64,000 nucleotides of DNA, from assembly GCF_018143015.1 (NCBI RefSeq), contig NC_054748.1, positions 16,619,356 to 16,683,355 of the forward strand, given 5' to 3'. Position numbers and translations under genes: made by a program. The DNA comes from Lytechinus variegatus (taxonomy: Eukaryota > Echinodermata > Echinoidea > Temnopleuroida > Toxopneustidae). The notes under the pieces are model-generated. The model had not been told where the DNA came from and made no database searches. It worked only from the letters and a program-made list of their open reading frames with translations. Positions 1-12,280 of the stretch are shown here, piece by piece (the first letter of the stretch is position 1; every line of letters starts with the position of its first letter).

Positions 1-147
1 TAAAAGTGACTTTAAGAATGACTTGTGATCCTTTCTTATGGCAAATGGTATATTCATTAGCAATGGTTTCTCGCGTTAGAAAGGATCACCAGTCGTTCTT
101 AAAGTTACTCTTAACTTACAAACAACTTTATGAAACGGCCCCCTGGT
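1..147. mobile_element. Palindromic MITE, cut by the window edge
   Basis: The arms at about 3-38 and 80-116 (AAGTGACTTTAAGAATGAC and its complement) form a hairpin. The right end reads ATGAAACGGCCCCCTGG, the cap sequence recurring at several other MITEs in this window. Confidence 0.5.
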
Positions 148-1113
148 ATAGAAATGAAATGGTTGGAAGCTGAAGCAATCTAAAAGTGTTTATCATTCAT
201 CAGAGTGGTATTTAGGACAAAAAGCAAGTCAAAATGATGCAGATTTGCTTGAAATTGTATTCATTGCAATATAACGACATGCTTTTCCAGGCGTAGCTTA
301 CACAGGAAACAATATGTGGGACCACACTATTAATGGATGGGCATTTATCAGTAATCTTCATTTGCTCATTACTCTGTAAATTTCATTAAAAAATGTTCAT
401 GTCAGATATCATTTATTTATGATTTTATAATTCTGGAACTCTTGTTCAATTCTAACAACACTTTATTTTCTGTTGCTATCAGTACCTGAGTTTACATGTA
501 TGTTTAACTATATCAGGAAAAAAAATACATGGGGTCTTGGGATGGTTTTGCACCTAAATACTGAAAACAGCCCTGGAAACTTGAATAAGTGCCCTGGGAA
601 ATCCCCATTCATTTGCAATGTAGAGTTTATCCTATATTGTAGATTTAATAATAATTATATACTAATTTGTATGGTGCAGAAATTATGTGCATGTATTCTT
701 CTGCGCTGTTATCGAGAGCTTCTGAAATGCTTGGAAAAAATTAGGAAAGGGAAAGAAAAAAAAAGATATGGAAATTAATGGAATAGGTTTTAAGTTTGAA
801 TGTATCTACTGATGGGGAGGGTTTATTACTTGTGGTAAGCCATTCCATAGTTTTGGGGGTTGCTCAGGCGAAAGCACGATCTCCCATAGCTTTCTTTGTA
901 TTATTAATGGGGATGTGAAGGAGCAAGTTATCGTTAGAACTGCACAGGTTGTGTGTCTGTGAACTTTGCTGTGTAAAAGCTCAGAAATGTACTAGGAGCT
1001 TGACCTTGTATATAGTAAAAAAAATCTAGGCATTCGTAAAAAAAGTAGCCCTCGAAAATAAAAGAATAATTATTTTTTGCATGAACTGAATATGTATTGT
1101 GTATTTTTCGCAG

Positions 1114-1259
1114 ACCCTCTACCTCTAGCGCATGTACCAGCAGCGGGCCGTTGGACCTACTAGGCAGTATTATGCAAGGTCAGAACATTCTACACATGAA
1201 GAGTGAGAACATCACCATTCATAAAGATGGCACACTAAGTTCAGCAAAGAAGAAACCAG
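1114..1259 (+). CDS. PHRF1: PHRF1-like exon (DLLGSI block)
   Basis: The acceptor is a T-rich tract ending CGCAG before 1114 and the donor is CCAG|GTGAGA at 1259/1260. The exon supplies the last base of one codon, 48 full codons and the first base of an Asp codon completed at 3291. It encodes a Ser/Thr-rich start, then the LLGSI and GQNILHM blocks and a basic end. Confidence 0.8.
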
Positions 1260-4200
1260 GTGAGAATGTTGAGCGTAATAAATTATGATATTGGTAATGT
1301 ATTTTGCAATCGTATCCAACTCATTAGTTGCTCACGGCACTCTTAATAATGATAATATGCAACATTTATATAGCGCTTAATACAACTGTTTCTAAGCATT
1401 GCATACTTTAAACCACAGCCTTTGCACGGCTACCCTGATCGGGCGCATCAAGCATTCAAGGAATTCCATTCTACCTTGTACCCATTTACTACACCTGGGT
1501 CAAGAGTGGCAAATGTAGATAAATGCCTCGCCAAAGGACGCTAGTGCTGCAGTAGGATTTGAACCCCGGACCTTGTGGTTCACAATCTGGAGACTCATCC
1601 ACTGAGCCACAACGCCCCTACAACTCTTACACTACACTCTTATATTGGTTCCTTGAATTTGCTTCGGCGACAGTTGCTCCGCTCTAAATTCCACACACTT
1701 ATCGAATGACCAACTTCAACCCTTGGTTTAACACTATACCCTACCCTATTGCAACCCTAACCCTACATCTGAAAAGAAATTATGCGTGGAGCAATTTTTG
1801 TGTCACCCTTATATTGCTCCGGTCTATTAGGCTTCTGATTTCAATGCTCACAGCTTTTTGAGAATTTACTTTTTTGGCCAGTACCCATTTACCTCACCAG
1901 GGGGGTGTTTCACAAAGATTTGAGTATGACCTAAAGTCGCACTTAAATGTCTTGTTGCGCGCGGTATAAAAGGAATGACAGCATTGGTCAGATCATGCCA
2001 AGAGGACACGCTCTACTGCGTATTGATAAGATTGCGCGTTGCATATCACGTACGCGTCAACATTTAAGTGCGACCTAAGTCATACTTAAAAATCTTTGTG
2101 AAACACCCCCCTGGGGTGGGTGGAGAATAGTGTAGTGCAAATAATAAAGATGTTTATGATAATAGGCATTTTATAGCTCCATCTATTATCCTATTCTCAG
2201 GCACACTCAAGCAAAATTGAAATGACATATTGGATGAACTTCATGGTGTCAACTGCCATGAACAGATAATGTTAGAAAAAAATAAGGGACCCATTTTACA
2301 AAGGCTTGTTATAATCACAGATGCAAATTTTTTATAACAAATTTACTGTCAGCCAGTCAGCTTAAAGGATTTCAATACCTTTTAGCTGTTATTTATTGCA
2401 AACTTGTTAATATGACATCTTTTATGAATTAGGGTCCTGGTTTTGAGTTAGATTTGGTAGTCTCTAATGATGATTGATTTGTAAAATTTATTGTACAGCT
2501 TGAGGGTTGCTCAGTATAAAGCAACAACACACAACCTGCATAAATGCATTTGCCATTGCTTATTTTTTAAGTTCAGATATTATGAATTTTATTAGTACTG
2601 TCATTACGATTATTGATATTGTTATTATGATAATAATAATCATATTCCGCATTTATATCACGCTTAATACATCGGAACGATGTCTCTAAGTGCTTTACAG
2701 ACATATTATTACCCCGGTCATTGGATCCTTGCATGCCCGCATACAATGTAAGCACCTTCTCGACTCTCTGGGGAGCATTCCAACAAGAGTTCCAAGACTC
2801 AATTGCTAGGCATACTACATATAGGCTTTCACATCCTACCGGGTACCCATTTAACACCTGGGTGGAGAGTGGCAAAGTGTGGATTAACGCCTTGCCAAAG
2901 GGCGCTAGGCCATGGTGGGATTCGAACACACGACCCTCTGATTACGAGGCGAGAGTCAGAACCGCTACACCATGACGCTTCTATTATATGAAATGGATAT
3001 ATGTTAATCGGGAGAGATCTCCGCTTCCACATCACATTCAACTGGCCATATATACATATTTTAGATACATTACCTAGGATTTTATGCTTTTCCTAAATTA
3101 AAAAGGTTGATGTGATAAAAGTTTTAAATTCTATAAAAATAGGTATATTTATTACCCCTGAATTTTTATAGAAATCAACGACTATATGACTATTGTGCAT
3201 CAGTAAATGAATACATATATGTTTAAGAGTGAATAAAAAATTATTAAAATTTGTGTGTCGTATCATTTTCTTTCATTTCTCCTTATGCAGATGAGAAGTC
3301 GACTGCTAAGAGATCTCCAAAGAAGACAGCTCATAGATCCTCAACTTCATCCACTACTAGTCATAAATACAACTCAGAGAAAGAAAGCTCCAAACCTGTG
3401 ACAGATGTGACCTCTCAGCGTCGAAGGTCATCTGAAGGTCATGCTCAAGGTCACGGCCAAGGTCAAAAGACTTCTGATACTTGGAGAAGCGGGATGCAGT
3501 CGTTGAGCGGGGAAGCATCGCAAAATATTCACCATGGTATTAAAGACGATGATTTGGAGCCTGTACTTATGGATATTGATGATGACGATGATGACGATAG
3601 AGATTTGAATTTCATGAGCAAGGGGAAGGAGTCGTTTATAGGCAGCAGTGTTGGTAGGATGCAACAAAGTCATGGCACGAACAGCCACTCAGAATCCTTG
3701 AGAACTAAAGCAGATTGTCAAGTGGATGAGTCGTGCTTGCAGAATATACCTCTTCAGCCAAATGAAGGACAGGAGAGCCAGGGCATGGATGATAATGGAA
3801 ATGATGAAAGCGATGGTGACGTTGGTTACCATGGTAACAGCGATGACCAGGAGGGTGATGGAGGATACGAGCAGGATGGCGGGGAGGAGGATCAGGGCGA
3901 TCAGGAGGAGAATCCAATCAACAATAACAATAATAATGATGGAGAAGAGGATGGTGGAGATGGAGATGATGGTGATGAAGGCGAGGATGGTGATGGAGAT
4001 GAAGGGGAAGGAGGAGACGATGAAGAGGAGGAGGAGGAGGCAGCGGAGGAAGAGGCAGAGGAGGAGGCGGCAGAGGAGGAGGCAGAAGGAGAAGAAGCGG
4101 AAGCGGAAGATGCACCTCTTGATGCTGAGGAGGATCAAGAACTCTACGCTGATCTTGAGTATACAGACAAAAAGAATGACGGACAGACGGAAGAAGAGGA

Positions 4201-7200
4201 CCGTCCTGCCAGAGAGGTAGCAGAAGAGGAGGTGAACATAAAGAATGCTGCACCAGATGACGAGGTAGTCAGTCAACAAATAGAAGATGCTGGCAATCAG
4301 GATGATGGCTGTGAGGATGAAAATGAAAAAGGGGAGGAAAGTGAGGAAGAGCAGTTAGCAGAAGAGCAAGAAGAGGAAGAGGGTGATGTTGAAGAGGGTG
4401 ATGTTGAAGAGGAGCAGGAAGTGGATGAAGAGGAGGAGGAGGAGGAAGAAGTTGAGGAGGAAAAACAAGGAGAAGAAGAACAACATAATGAGGAGTTTAA
4501 AAATATCGTTGATCAGGAGGAAACTGAAGAAGGAAATGCAGGAGAGGATGAGGGAGAAGAAGCAGAAAAAGTGGAAGAAGAACAAAAAGGAGATGATGAC
4601 GATGAAGAAGAAGAGGATGGAGAAGCAGAAGAGATAGGTGATGGACAAGAGGAGTCAACCGTTACTGCAGAGAAAAGCAGTGATAGGACTAGTTCTAGAC
4701 CTTTGATTGGTGAACTGGAATGTGAGGATATTTCTGATGAAGACAATGTTCCGGAAGATGACGGGCAACAAGGAAGTGAATCCGATGAAGAAGGTATGAT
4801 CATAGAGACAAGCGATGGCCGCGTGATTGAAGCCAAGCCAAAAGCTAAGGACTCCAGGAAAGAGCAGAGGACAGAACCTGTAGAGAGTCATCAAACTCCT
4901 GTAGAGGAGACAGAGTCTGCTGTGAAACATGGTGCATCATCCGCAGAGGAAGGTGAAGTGAAAACAGACGATGAATCAAAGAAGGGGAAGAAAGCGCGTG
5001 GGAAACGGAAGCGCAAGAAACGCAACCGGGATAAACGGAACGTTGTTGTGGATCCTCGCAAGTCCATCTCGCTGCATCCGCAGTTGCCAGCCGACAGGTT
5101 GCCAACGCGTGGTGACGAGCCTTCGGGGCGCAGGGAAGGCAGTCGCGAAGCTTTTGGTGACCTTCGACAGGTTATTCAGGTTAAGCGAGACACGCCATAC
5201 ACTGCTGAAGAACTCAGGAGATATCATGAAGAATGCTGGGAGGAGTACAACCGTCGACGGGATGAGAGGAGGGTAGAACGTGTGGGCACTGCTTGGGACC
5301 AGTATACCTATGATCAGTATGCGTACTATGAAGCTTGGAGGAGTATGGGTGGCGAGTTTGCCACTGGGAGACCTTGGGGTTTACATGTACAGCGTGATCG
5401 ATCCCCCATCTATGACCGCAGGAAAAATGGGGAACCGCAAGCGTTTGATCCCCGACTTGAAACGCAAAGACAAAGCGCGAGGAAGGACAATGAAAGAGGG
5501 AAGGAGGAGGGATCGCGGAAATCCAGTGAAAAAAAGACGAAGTCTGAGAGTGATAAAGGTCGTAAGGATCAACCAACTAAAAAAGAAAGCAGTAGATCAC
5601 AGAAGGATGATAAAGACAAAGTAAAGAAAGAAAAGACTAAGAGTAAAGGACATATTCATGAAAATTCTGCTCGTGATAAAAATGGTAGGGAGCGAGATGG
5701 TGGGGAAAAGGACAAGAAGTCTCGTGACAAAGAAAAGGAAAAGGACAGAGTTAGTCGCAATAAGCATGGACATGATAGAGATAAAGATCAAAGCAGGCAA
5801 AAGGAAAGAGAAAGGAGCCGGGATAGAGATCGAAGTAGGAAGGATCGTGAGCATCGAAGTAGAGAAAGGGATAAACACAGAAGTCGCGACAGAGAGCGTA
5901 GTCGGGATCGGGGTCGTGAGCGGAGTAGAGATAAGCACCATAAAAGAGGTAGCGAACGTGAACATAGTAGGAGCAAAGAGGATCATAGTCGAAGCAGGCA
6001 CAGGTCGCGGAGTCGGGATCGTGAAAGGAGTCGGAAGCGAGATAGGAGCAGTGAAAGCGACCGTGTTTCATCAAAAGACAGAAGGAGAGATAGGTCGAGG
6101 GATAGGGGCCGAGATAGAAGTCGCGAAAAGGCAGCACATCGAGATCATGATAAGTCTAAAGATAGGGAAAGGACTAGGGAAATTGTCAAAAAGACTGAGG
6201 AAAGAAAGTCGATATCCTCTGTTAAAGTCCCTCAGAGAAAGGAACGTGGTAAGGTTACCGTTGATGCTTCTGGAGTTCGTAAAATTTTGTTAGGAGAGAA
6301 AGCCAAGCCAAAGGAGCCTAAAAAGGTTGTTGAGAAACCTATACCAGTAACTGCTAAAGTGGAGAAAGTTAAAGTCAAGAAGGTCAAGAAAGAGAAGACA
6401 GGAGCCGAGGGCAAAGTGGAAAAGAAAGGAAAGAAAACAAAGTTGAAGGGCGAGAAGAAGGTAACTAAAGGTAAAAAGAAGAAGGTAGTTTCTAAGCGAC
6501 CGCTGTCTTTCGATGTGGATGAAATTTCAACACCAACCAAAAAGAAAAAGGCTCCGGCTCCTGTTGAGCAAGCACAGAAGGCTGAAGACATTGTTCTAAA
6601 GCCACCAAGTCCTTTGAAATTTGATGATGATGATGCCGATGACATGATGCCTGTGCCTTCTACCACACGTAGCGGGTCCTGCAGTCCCGACCTTTACATT
6701 GATATCGCTGCTCCTGACAGCGATCTATCAAGGACAGTCACAGAGCCTTCGAAGCCGCTGCCAAAGCCCAAATCACCAACGGATGTTGCAGTTGCTGATA
6801 GCAGTCATCTTGAGACAGATATGTACGATCCATTCAACCCAACTGCATCTCCTCCATCAGGTATCAAGTCTCCATCACCAATCGTATCGGAAGCGTCGCC
6901 TCTCCATGATACCGCCACGTCTTCATCCGTGGAGGTGTTCAAACGGGCTGCAACCCCTCCTCCGGAAGTGCCTCCGAACCCGACATCCACCACGGACGTC
7001 TCCAGCTCGGACATGGCCACCAACCCACCTCAGCAGGGCATGACCAACGAAGACCGTCTCATGCTGGCATCCCAAGCCAGTCAACAGATTACCAAGATCC
7101 TCAACCAGCTGGCTACCGTTCCTGTCGCCAAGCCGAGAGTCTCGCCGGAGTCGCCCATCGAGCAAACCATGTCTTCAGCTTCCATCGAGCTTGGGCTTTC

Positions 7201-9053
7201 CCCGGAGCACGTGGGTGGGTCGAGCATCTCTGTAAGCTCCCTCGGATCGGAGAAGAACTACAAAGTGGATCCGATTATTCCGCAGGACAATATTGGAGAT
7301 GTGCAGGAGGATGACATAGAGATGTCTGCTGTTGACCTTTACAACAAGAACAGTAGAGACAGGGTGAGTAACATATGTAACCTGCCACCTTAAAACCAAT
7401 ACTATGTCACCCAAAATGGGTTGCGAGATATTCCAAATGTTTGAAAAGTGCATTCTAAGCTATAAAATGGTATATGACTTGTCAAAACTGGTCAAAAGTA
7501 AACCTGTCGAGTACTTCATTGAATGCAGAAGAAATTCAGCGAGAGCTTTAAAAGAAAGGCGCCAAAGAAGAAAAAAGGTTTGAAGTTTTGGTTCACTCTA
7601 GAATGAGATATGCAAAGCAGTCTGGCAAAATAGTGTGAAATCAAATTATCAACTTCAAATGTTGGCTGTATGAGGAAGAATAAGTACACATTCTAAATAT
7701 CAGTTTAGCGGTTTCTGTTATATAGATTTAGAGCCTATTTCTAATTTCCTGCATCAATGAGCGTAGTTAAGTTGTATAATACATTTACTCTCATTCCTAT
7801 ATTTTTTTCCTCCAGTATTTGAAGAAGCTCTATCATCAAGAGAGGGTCGTTGAGGAAGTGAAGTTAGCCATCAAACCTCACTATCAACGTAAGGTCATCA
7901 ATAAAGAAGATTATAAAGAGATCCTCAGAAAATCTGTCAATCAGGTAATTACTTCCATTACATTGATTATTTGTTCTCACTTTATGATGATAATGGTGAT
8001 AGTAAAAATGAAAATAGAAATGGTGACGATGAAGGTGATAATAGTAATAATGAAAATGATGATGGTGAGGATGATGGTGATGATGATAATAGTGATGATG
8101 ATGATGATAGTGATGATGAGGATGATGATAGTGATGATCATGATGAGGATGATGATAGTGATGATGAGGATGATAGTGATGATGATGATAGTGATCATGA
8201 TGAGGATGATGATAGTGATGATGATGAGGATGATGATAGTGATGAGGATGAGGATAGTGATGGTGATGAGGATGAGGATGATGATAGTGATCATGATGAT
8301 GATGATGATAGTGATGATGATGAGGGTTAGGATGATTGTAAGGATGAGGATGATGAAGGTGATATTGATGATGATTAGGATGATGACAATATGAACAACA
8401 ATGATGTTTTAATTTCTAGAGCTTGTGCTCCATCCAAAGAAGCCCATGGCACCAGCTTAGCAACATTTCTCTACTATATAAACAACCAACAAATATACAC
8501 AAATCTCTACAAATTATTCTGTTTCCACTTGGAATATTTCGTACCAAACAAGGTCTAGAATAGTTGTAGCATAAAACAAATGATTCATTGTTCCCATTAA
8601 TTCATTATACGATCTTACCGCTCCTGTTGAGGCTCCATTCAATCCATGCACACTCGGACCAGCAGCTCTGTGCAAAGGGTTGGACATGGTGTCAACTCTT
8701 AATTAGATGTTTCATGTAATGAATAAAAATTCAGATTGAAAACTTTGAACTTTGAACCTTGACTGATCCATTTTCCCTATCAGGTTTGCCATAGCAAGAC
8801 TGGAGAGATCAACCCAGTCAAGATCCGCCGCCTCATCGACGGCTACGTCAAGAAAGTCCAGCACAAGAACAAGAAACCTGGCGACAAACTGGGCAAGTTA
8901 AGTGGAGGGTCCGCGGGAAAGACGACCTTCAAGTCATCCTCGAAGGGATCGAGCAAAAGCTCTAGCAAGAGCGGCAGCAAGACCACCAGGGAGCCGGCTA
9001 GCGCTTCCAAGCTGATCGAAAAAGGGAGAAGTCTTGGGCTGAAGTCGAAGTAA
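1114..9053 (+). CDS. PHRF1: PHRF1-like PHD/RING finger protein, 3' part (4 exons in window)
   Basis: Exons 1114-1259, 3291-7363, 7816-7944 and 8784-9053 join in one frame to encode about 1538 residues ending at TAA 9051-9053. The first exon carries a DLLGSI block followed by ITIHKDGTL, which I recognise from PHRF1. The giant second exon holds Asp/Glu runs (about 3560-4810), an Arg/Lys/Asp RS-like region (about 5640-6180), a Lys-rich stretch (about 6300-6500) and Ser/Pro-rich sequence. The last two exons encode the conserved block [20 protein letters not shown]...[13 protein letters not shown] type shared by PHRF1, SCAF1 and SCAF11. The family links the phosphorylated polymerase II CTD to RNA processing; PHRF1 is also a ubiquitin ligase through its RING, which would lie left of the window. 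SCAF11 or SCAF1 is the alternative name. Confidence 0.82.
1343..1619 (-). repeat. tRNA-derived SINE, minus strand
   Basis: Read on the minus strand, a tRNA-like head (TGTGGCTCAGTGGATGAGTC, then a B-box-like GGGTTCAAATCC) at 1619-1550 is followed by a body with a GGGTACAAGGTAGAA-like motif, and a tail GCGCTATATAAATG ending in ATT repeats near 1343. It lies in a PHRF1-like intron. Confidence 0.65.
1897..2114. mobile_element. 218-bp palindromic MITE
   Basis: The ends CCAGGGGGGTGTTTCACAAA and TTTGTGAAACACCCCCCTGG are perfect complements. The inner arms (CATTTAAGTGCGACCTAAGT and its complement) continue the pairing. It lies in a PHRF1-like intron. Confidence 0.8.
2626..2980 (-). repeat. tRNA-derived SINE, minus strand
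   Basis: Minus strand: a GCGTCATGGTGTAGCGGTTC tRNA-like A box, a GTGTTCGAATCCC B box, a body containing AAATGGGTACCCGGTAGG, and a tail with AAGCGTGATATAAATGCGGA ending in (ATT)n. Same family layout as 1343-1619 and 63810-64000. Confidence 0.7.
3291..7363 (+). CDS. PHRF1: PHRF1-like giant internal exon (acidic, RS-like, Pro/Ser-rich)
   Basis: 4073 bases open throughout. The acceptor is TTATGCAG before 3291 and the donor AGG|GTGAGT is at 7363/7364, ending in phase 0. The open frame runs on to 7393, but the donor and the homology of the next exon show that it stops being exon at 7363. Compositional order is basic Ser/Thr, acidic, Lys-rich, a Tyr/Trp-containing helix region (about 5190-5420), alternating Arg/Asp/Ser, Lys-rich, then Ser/Pro-rich with a YDPFNPT motif near 6826. 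Confidence 0.88.
7816..7944 (+). CDS. PHRF1: PHRF1-like exon, conserved C-terminal block, first half
   Basis: Exactly 43 codons in phase 0, with acceptor TCCTCCAG and donor CAG|GTAATT. It encodes [20 protein letters not shown] followed by a Tyr/Lys-rich helix, the strongest family signature in this gene. An unspliced frame from here runs into a (GAT)n microsatellite and is not coding. Confidence 0.92.
7977..8394 (+). repeat. (GATGAx)n microsatellite in a PHRF1-like intron
   Basis: Imperfect GAT/AGT triplets over about 400 bases. Apparent open frames of Asp/Ser or Met/Ile are products of the repeat. Confidence 0.9.
8784..9053 (+). CDS. PHRF1: PHRF1-like last coding exon
   Basis: Ninety codons including TAA. 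The acceptor is CCCTATCAG. It begins [13 protein letters not shown], completing the conserved C-terminal domain, then passes into a Gly/Ser/Lys tail ending SLGLKSK. The last 55 bases are repeated as decayed copies in the 3' UTR (see 9099-9340). Confidence 0.92.
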   Translation, partial: VCHSKTGEINPVKIRRLIDGYVKKVQHKNKKPGDKLGKLSGGSAGKTTFKSSSKGSSKSSSKSGSKTTREPASASKLIEKGRSLGLKSK

Positions 9054-9098
9054 AAACAGTTTTACAAATTCAAAATAGTGGCAGTAGTAACTTTGGCC

Positions 9099-9340
9099 AG
9101 TGCTTCGAGGATGGTTAGGGAGGAAAAATGTCTTGGGCTCGAGTCAGAGTAAAAAAAAATTAAGTCATAAAAGTTCACAATAGTGGTGATAAAACTATCG
9201 GTTTGTTGCTTTGAGGATGATCGAAAAGGAAGAAGTCTTGAGCTCAAGTCAAAGTAAAAAAAACGATTTACTAATTCACAAAATTATTGGTCAGTGCTTT
9301 GAGAGGATGATTGAGGCTTTGGACTCAAAGTCAAAATAAA
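9099..9340 (+). repeat. Three decayed tandem copies of the PHRF1 C-terminal coding end
   Basis: Segments near 9099-9151, 9208-9257 and 9292-9338 each resemble 8999-9053: a GCTTC(G/C) start, a GATGATCGAAAAGG-like middle, then GTCTTG(G/A)GCT and an AGTCxxAGTAA-type end. The period is about 85-110 bases. Frames are broken, so the copies are UTR sequence. An AATAAA lies at 9335-9340 inside the last copy. Confidence 0.7.
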
Positions 9341-9923
9341 AAGGTATTCATAATTGTAAAATTGCCAAGTACTTTTTATTGACTGCTTCTGATACCGGCC
9401 CCTATTCAGAGTGACCTGGTTATTTTGCATCGTCCTTTCCGCTATGTGTACATTGAAAGGCATTTAATTAGAAATTTGGGTTGAAGACATTTTCTTTTTT
9501 ACTGTTCCGTCAACATTAAGGGGGCCTCTTCATAAAAGATGTACATGTACGATCATTTTAACTTTGCACTTAAGGTTACTACCATGGTAACGGGGACCAG
9601 CAGCCAATCACAGTCAAGGATTCGATGGTAATTAACAGAATGGAAAAGCTACCACCATCTCAAGTATTTGTGAAACAGGCCCCTGTTCATTTGGACCTAT
9701 TTCTGACATCTTGCCTTGTGGACCAGTGAATTGAACCCTAACTTGTTACATTTTGTCATTGAGAGCACTTTATATTGATCAATGGCTAATGTCATGCTGC
9801 CTTGGCAGACAATGTTAAAGGTAAAAGAAAGTAGTTGCAGCAAACGATTATTTCATGAGAAAGTCTTTTAAATCAAGGCCAAAATGCCACCATGTTATCA
9901 TAGATCTAGTTCTGGTAAAATGA

Positions 9924-9929
9924 AATAAA
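9924..9929 (+). terminator. Candidate poly(A) signal of the PHRF1-like gene
   Basis: Canonical AATAAA about 870 bases after the stop codon. The AATAAA at 9335-9340 is an equally plausible nearer choice. No cDNA evidence is available. Confidence 0.3.
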
Positions 9930-10230
9930 CTTATATTTGTGAAATCATGAAATCTTAGCTGAAAACCAAACATTCTGATGATCACTTACACAAAAAGGCA
10001 TATGTGGGACTGTGTATTAATATTTCTATTTTGAAAAATACCCAACATTTTATAGAATTTCTTTTTATTTTGCTCATTTCTCGGCAATTACTCTTTTTTT
10101 TCTTGAGTCATTTGGCACATATTTTTTTATTTTTACATACAGACACTTTGGTGGTCATTTTATTAGATTGAACTAATTTCTAGATCGTAACCACAACTGG
10201 TATTTATCTTTAATCATGAATGAAAAACAT

Positions 10231-10464
10231 GGGCGCTGTTTCACAAAAAAAAATCATAGCCAGAAAAATGCTACAAAACCATGACAAGATTTGCTAGTAT
10301 CAAATACTTTGATTTTAGAGGTTTGTAAAAGAAATAGAAATTAATGATCGATAACCAGGGTTTCGTAACACAAAGATTAGTGATCAATCATACGCTTGAC
10401 TTTCACGAATGCAATCAATCACAAAAAAGTTCTACGATGATTGCTAGGCTTTGTGCAAAGGGGG
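10231..10464. mobile_element. Probable decayed MITE with GATCAATC-type core
   Basis: The left end GGGCGCTGTTTCACAAA and the right end GCTTTGTGCAAAGGGGGC are roughly complementary. The interior contains repeated GATCAATCATACGC and GCAATCAATCAC motifs shared with 27192-27325. Confidence 0.4.
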
Positions 10465-12113
10465 CAATACCTGCCATGACTTGCTGTATAAAGTGCTCTG
10501 TTGAATGTGAATGATATGTCATCAATGATATACACAGCAAAGTAATATATCCATAGTGCGATTAATCAACCAAGATTGTCTTTAAATGAGAAAAGAGTGT
10601 AGGTTAGGATTTGAAGAGTTCTCACAGTCGTACCAGCTATTCGGAATGTAGAGAAAAAATCTTGATTTTTTCCAATTTGGTGGGCTTGTTTTGATCTAAA
10701 ATTACTATTTTGCTTCAAGATTTTGACTAAATACTCATTGCTATGGTGCAGATGAAGCTAGAGTTATAATTTCTGTTTGTAGTAACTCCCGTTGGAACTT
10801 GGCAGGACAGCATTTTGCTGGTAAATGCCAAGCTGGTATATAACCAATATAATGACTAGAGTTATAATAAGATAATGATAATAATTGTGTCTTGCGAGTA
10901 CATTAAATCTAGATAAGGGTGCTATATCAGTGCTTTAATATTCCAGTTTTGGAGGTTTTGTGTGCCCTTTTTAGTTTTCCTGTTTGTGCTATATTATAAA
11001 CATGTGCCCTGTAGGAAAATGGCCTTTTGCTGAAAAGATATCAATATATAAGGCCTGTCGTGCCATTGTGTAACACCATATACTACAAAAGCACTTTCAG
11101 TGGAGTCTAGGCCTCTGCACACCTTACAACTGGTCCACGATCCAATTTTGGAACAGATTGCATTTTGCTCATTTTCTGAAAATGTGAATGAAAAGTCTCT
11201 TTATTTGAGGTTCAAATTAGCCGTCAGAATACTGATATGAACATTTGGGAGGATTGCAAGCATTTATTTGGAGTAAAGTCAAATTGGTTTCTAATAGTAG
11301 CCCATAGTACGGTTGCTGTGATGTCTTTACAACGAGATAGCTATTTCACTTTTTTCTAATAAGGATGATGGCATAGTCATAAATTTGAGCATAGGTATTC
11401 GTGCGATGATTTAGAACATTACAAAGTAAGATAATCCATGTCTCACTATTAGCATCAAATTCTACTACATTTCATTCAAAAATTGGGTCGCAGAACAATC
11501 GTAAGATGTGCGGTGGCATTCAACCATCAAAGATTTGTAATCCTGGTTAGAAAGAAAAGACAGATTCAATTTTTTTTAATTAAAATATGTTTTTATTCAA
11601 CCAACCAATCTTTGAGGTTCACATTTAGTAAATATATTGATGGACATGATGATGTGAAATCAAAATAGAAGTAAATATCTTATGTTAGAAATAGAATAGC
11701 TATGCGTATGATCAAAGCTTTATGATGTGTAGCTTTAAATTTGCATGTTTTTATTCATTGTTTTTCTCTGCTGAATATTCAAATTAAGACTAGGTGATTG
11801 AAAATCATGCGCTCGACAGAAATGTCTCTTTTAGGACACATGACACAACATATGCTTCTAAATTAAAAATTTGATAATTTGACGTATTTAAGTGCTATGG
11901 AATTATTGAGGCATGTAGTTAGATTTCCAATTGCTTTTAAAGCTCGTTTGCCAATAATGGATCTGTAAATTTTCTTTTTTTTTCGTAATTCAAAATTAAT
12001 TATTACTGTAACTGAAAGTGAACTGATTGTGTTTTGGTCTGAAGGAAACGTACTTAAGTGGAATCATGTCAACTTACACACAAAAAAAGAAAAGAAGTGA
12101 AGATTTGAATACA

Positions 12114-12280
12114 AGTGGAGCCTTGTGGCCCAGTGGATAAGTCTCTGGACTATGGAACAGAGGGTTGAGGGTTCAAATCCCACCCACAGTGTAATTTCAG
12201 CAAGAAATTAATTCAAATACATGTAGTGCTGCACTAAACAGGAATTATTCCCTGAAATGCTTGTGTGCTCGTGAAATGTT
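12114..12280 (+). repeat. tRNA-headed SINE, plus strand
   Basis: GTGGCCCAGTGGATAAGTCT (A box) and GGGTTCAAATCCC (B box) are spaced as in a tRNA, followed by a body with TTCAGCAAGAAATTAATTC. There is no acceptor stem, so it is not a functional tRNA gene. Confidence 0.6.

Larger units (their letters stand above)
9341..12113. other. Intergenic or 3'-UTR stretch downstream of the PHRF1-like gene
   Basis: AT-rich with no coding signal. It holds fragments of MITE ends (GGGGGCCTCTTCATAAAAG near 9520 and GAAACAGGCCCCTG near 9670), a possible MITE at 10231-10464, and SINE-like body and tail sequence at about 10790-10960 (GGTAAATGCCAAGCTGG, also found near 56619). Confidence 0.6.

Noticed and set aside
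3689..4279. Long Leu/Ile/Ser-rich frame on the minus strand
   Set aside because: Antisense of the acidic repeat region in the PHRF1-like giant exon.
7971..8330. Asp/Ser/Glu-rich frame
   Set aside because: Encoded by a GAT microsatellite in an intron; both strands and other frames are equally open.
12114..12190. tRNA gene
   Set aside because: A- and B-box-like sequences are present but the acceptor and anticodon stems do not pair; it is a SINE head, as are the similar hits at 50487, 56822, 26492 and 2980.
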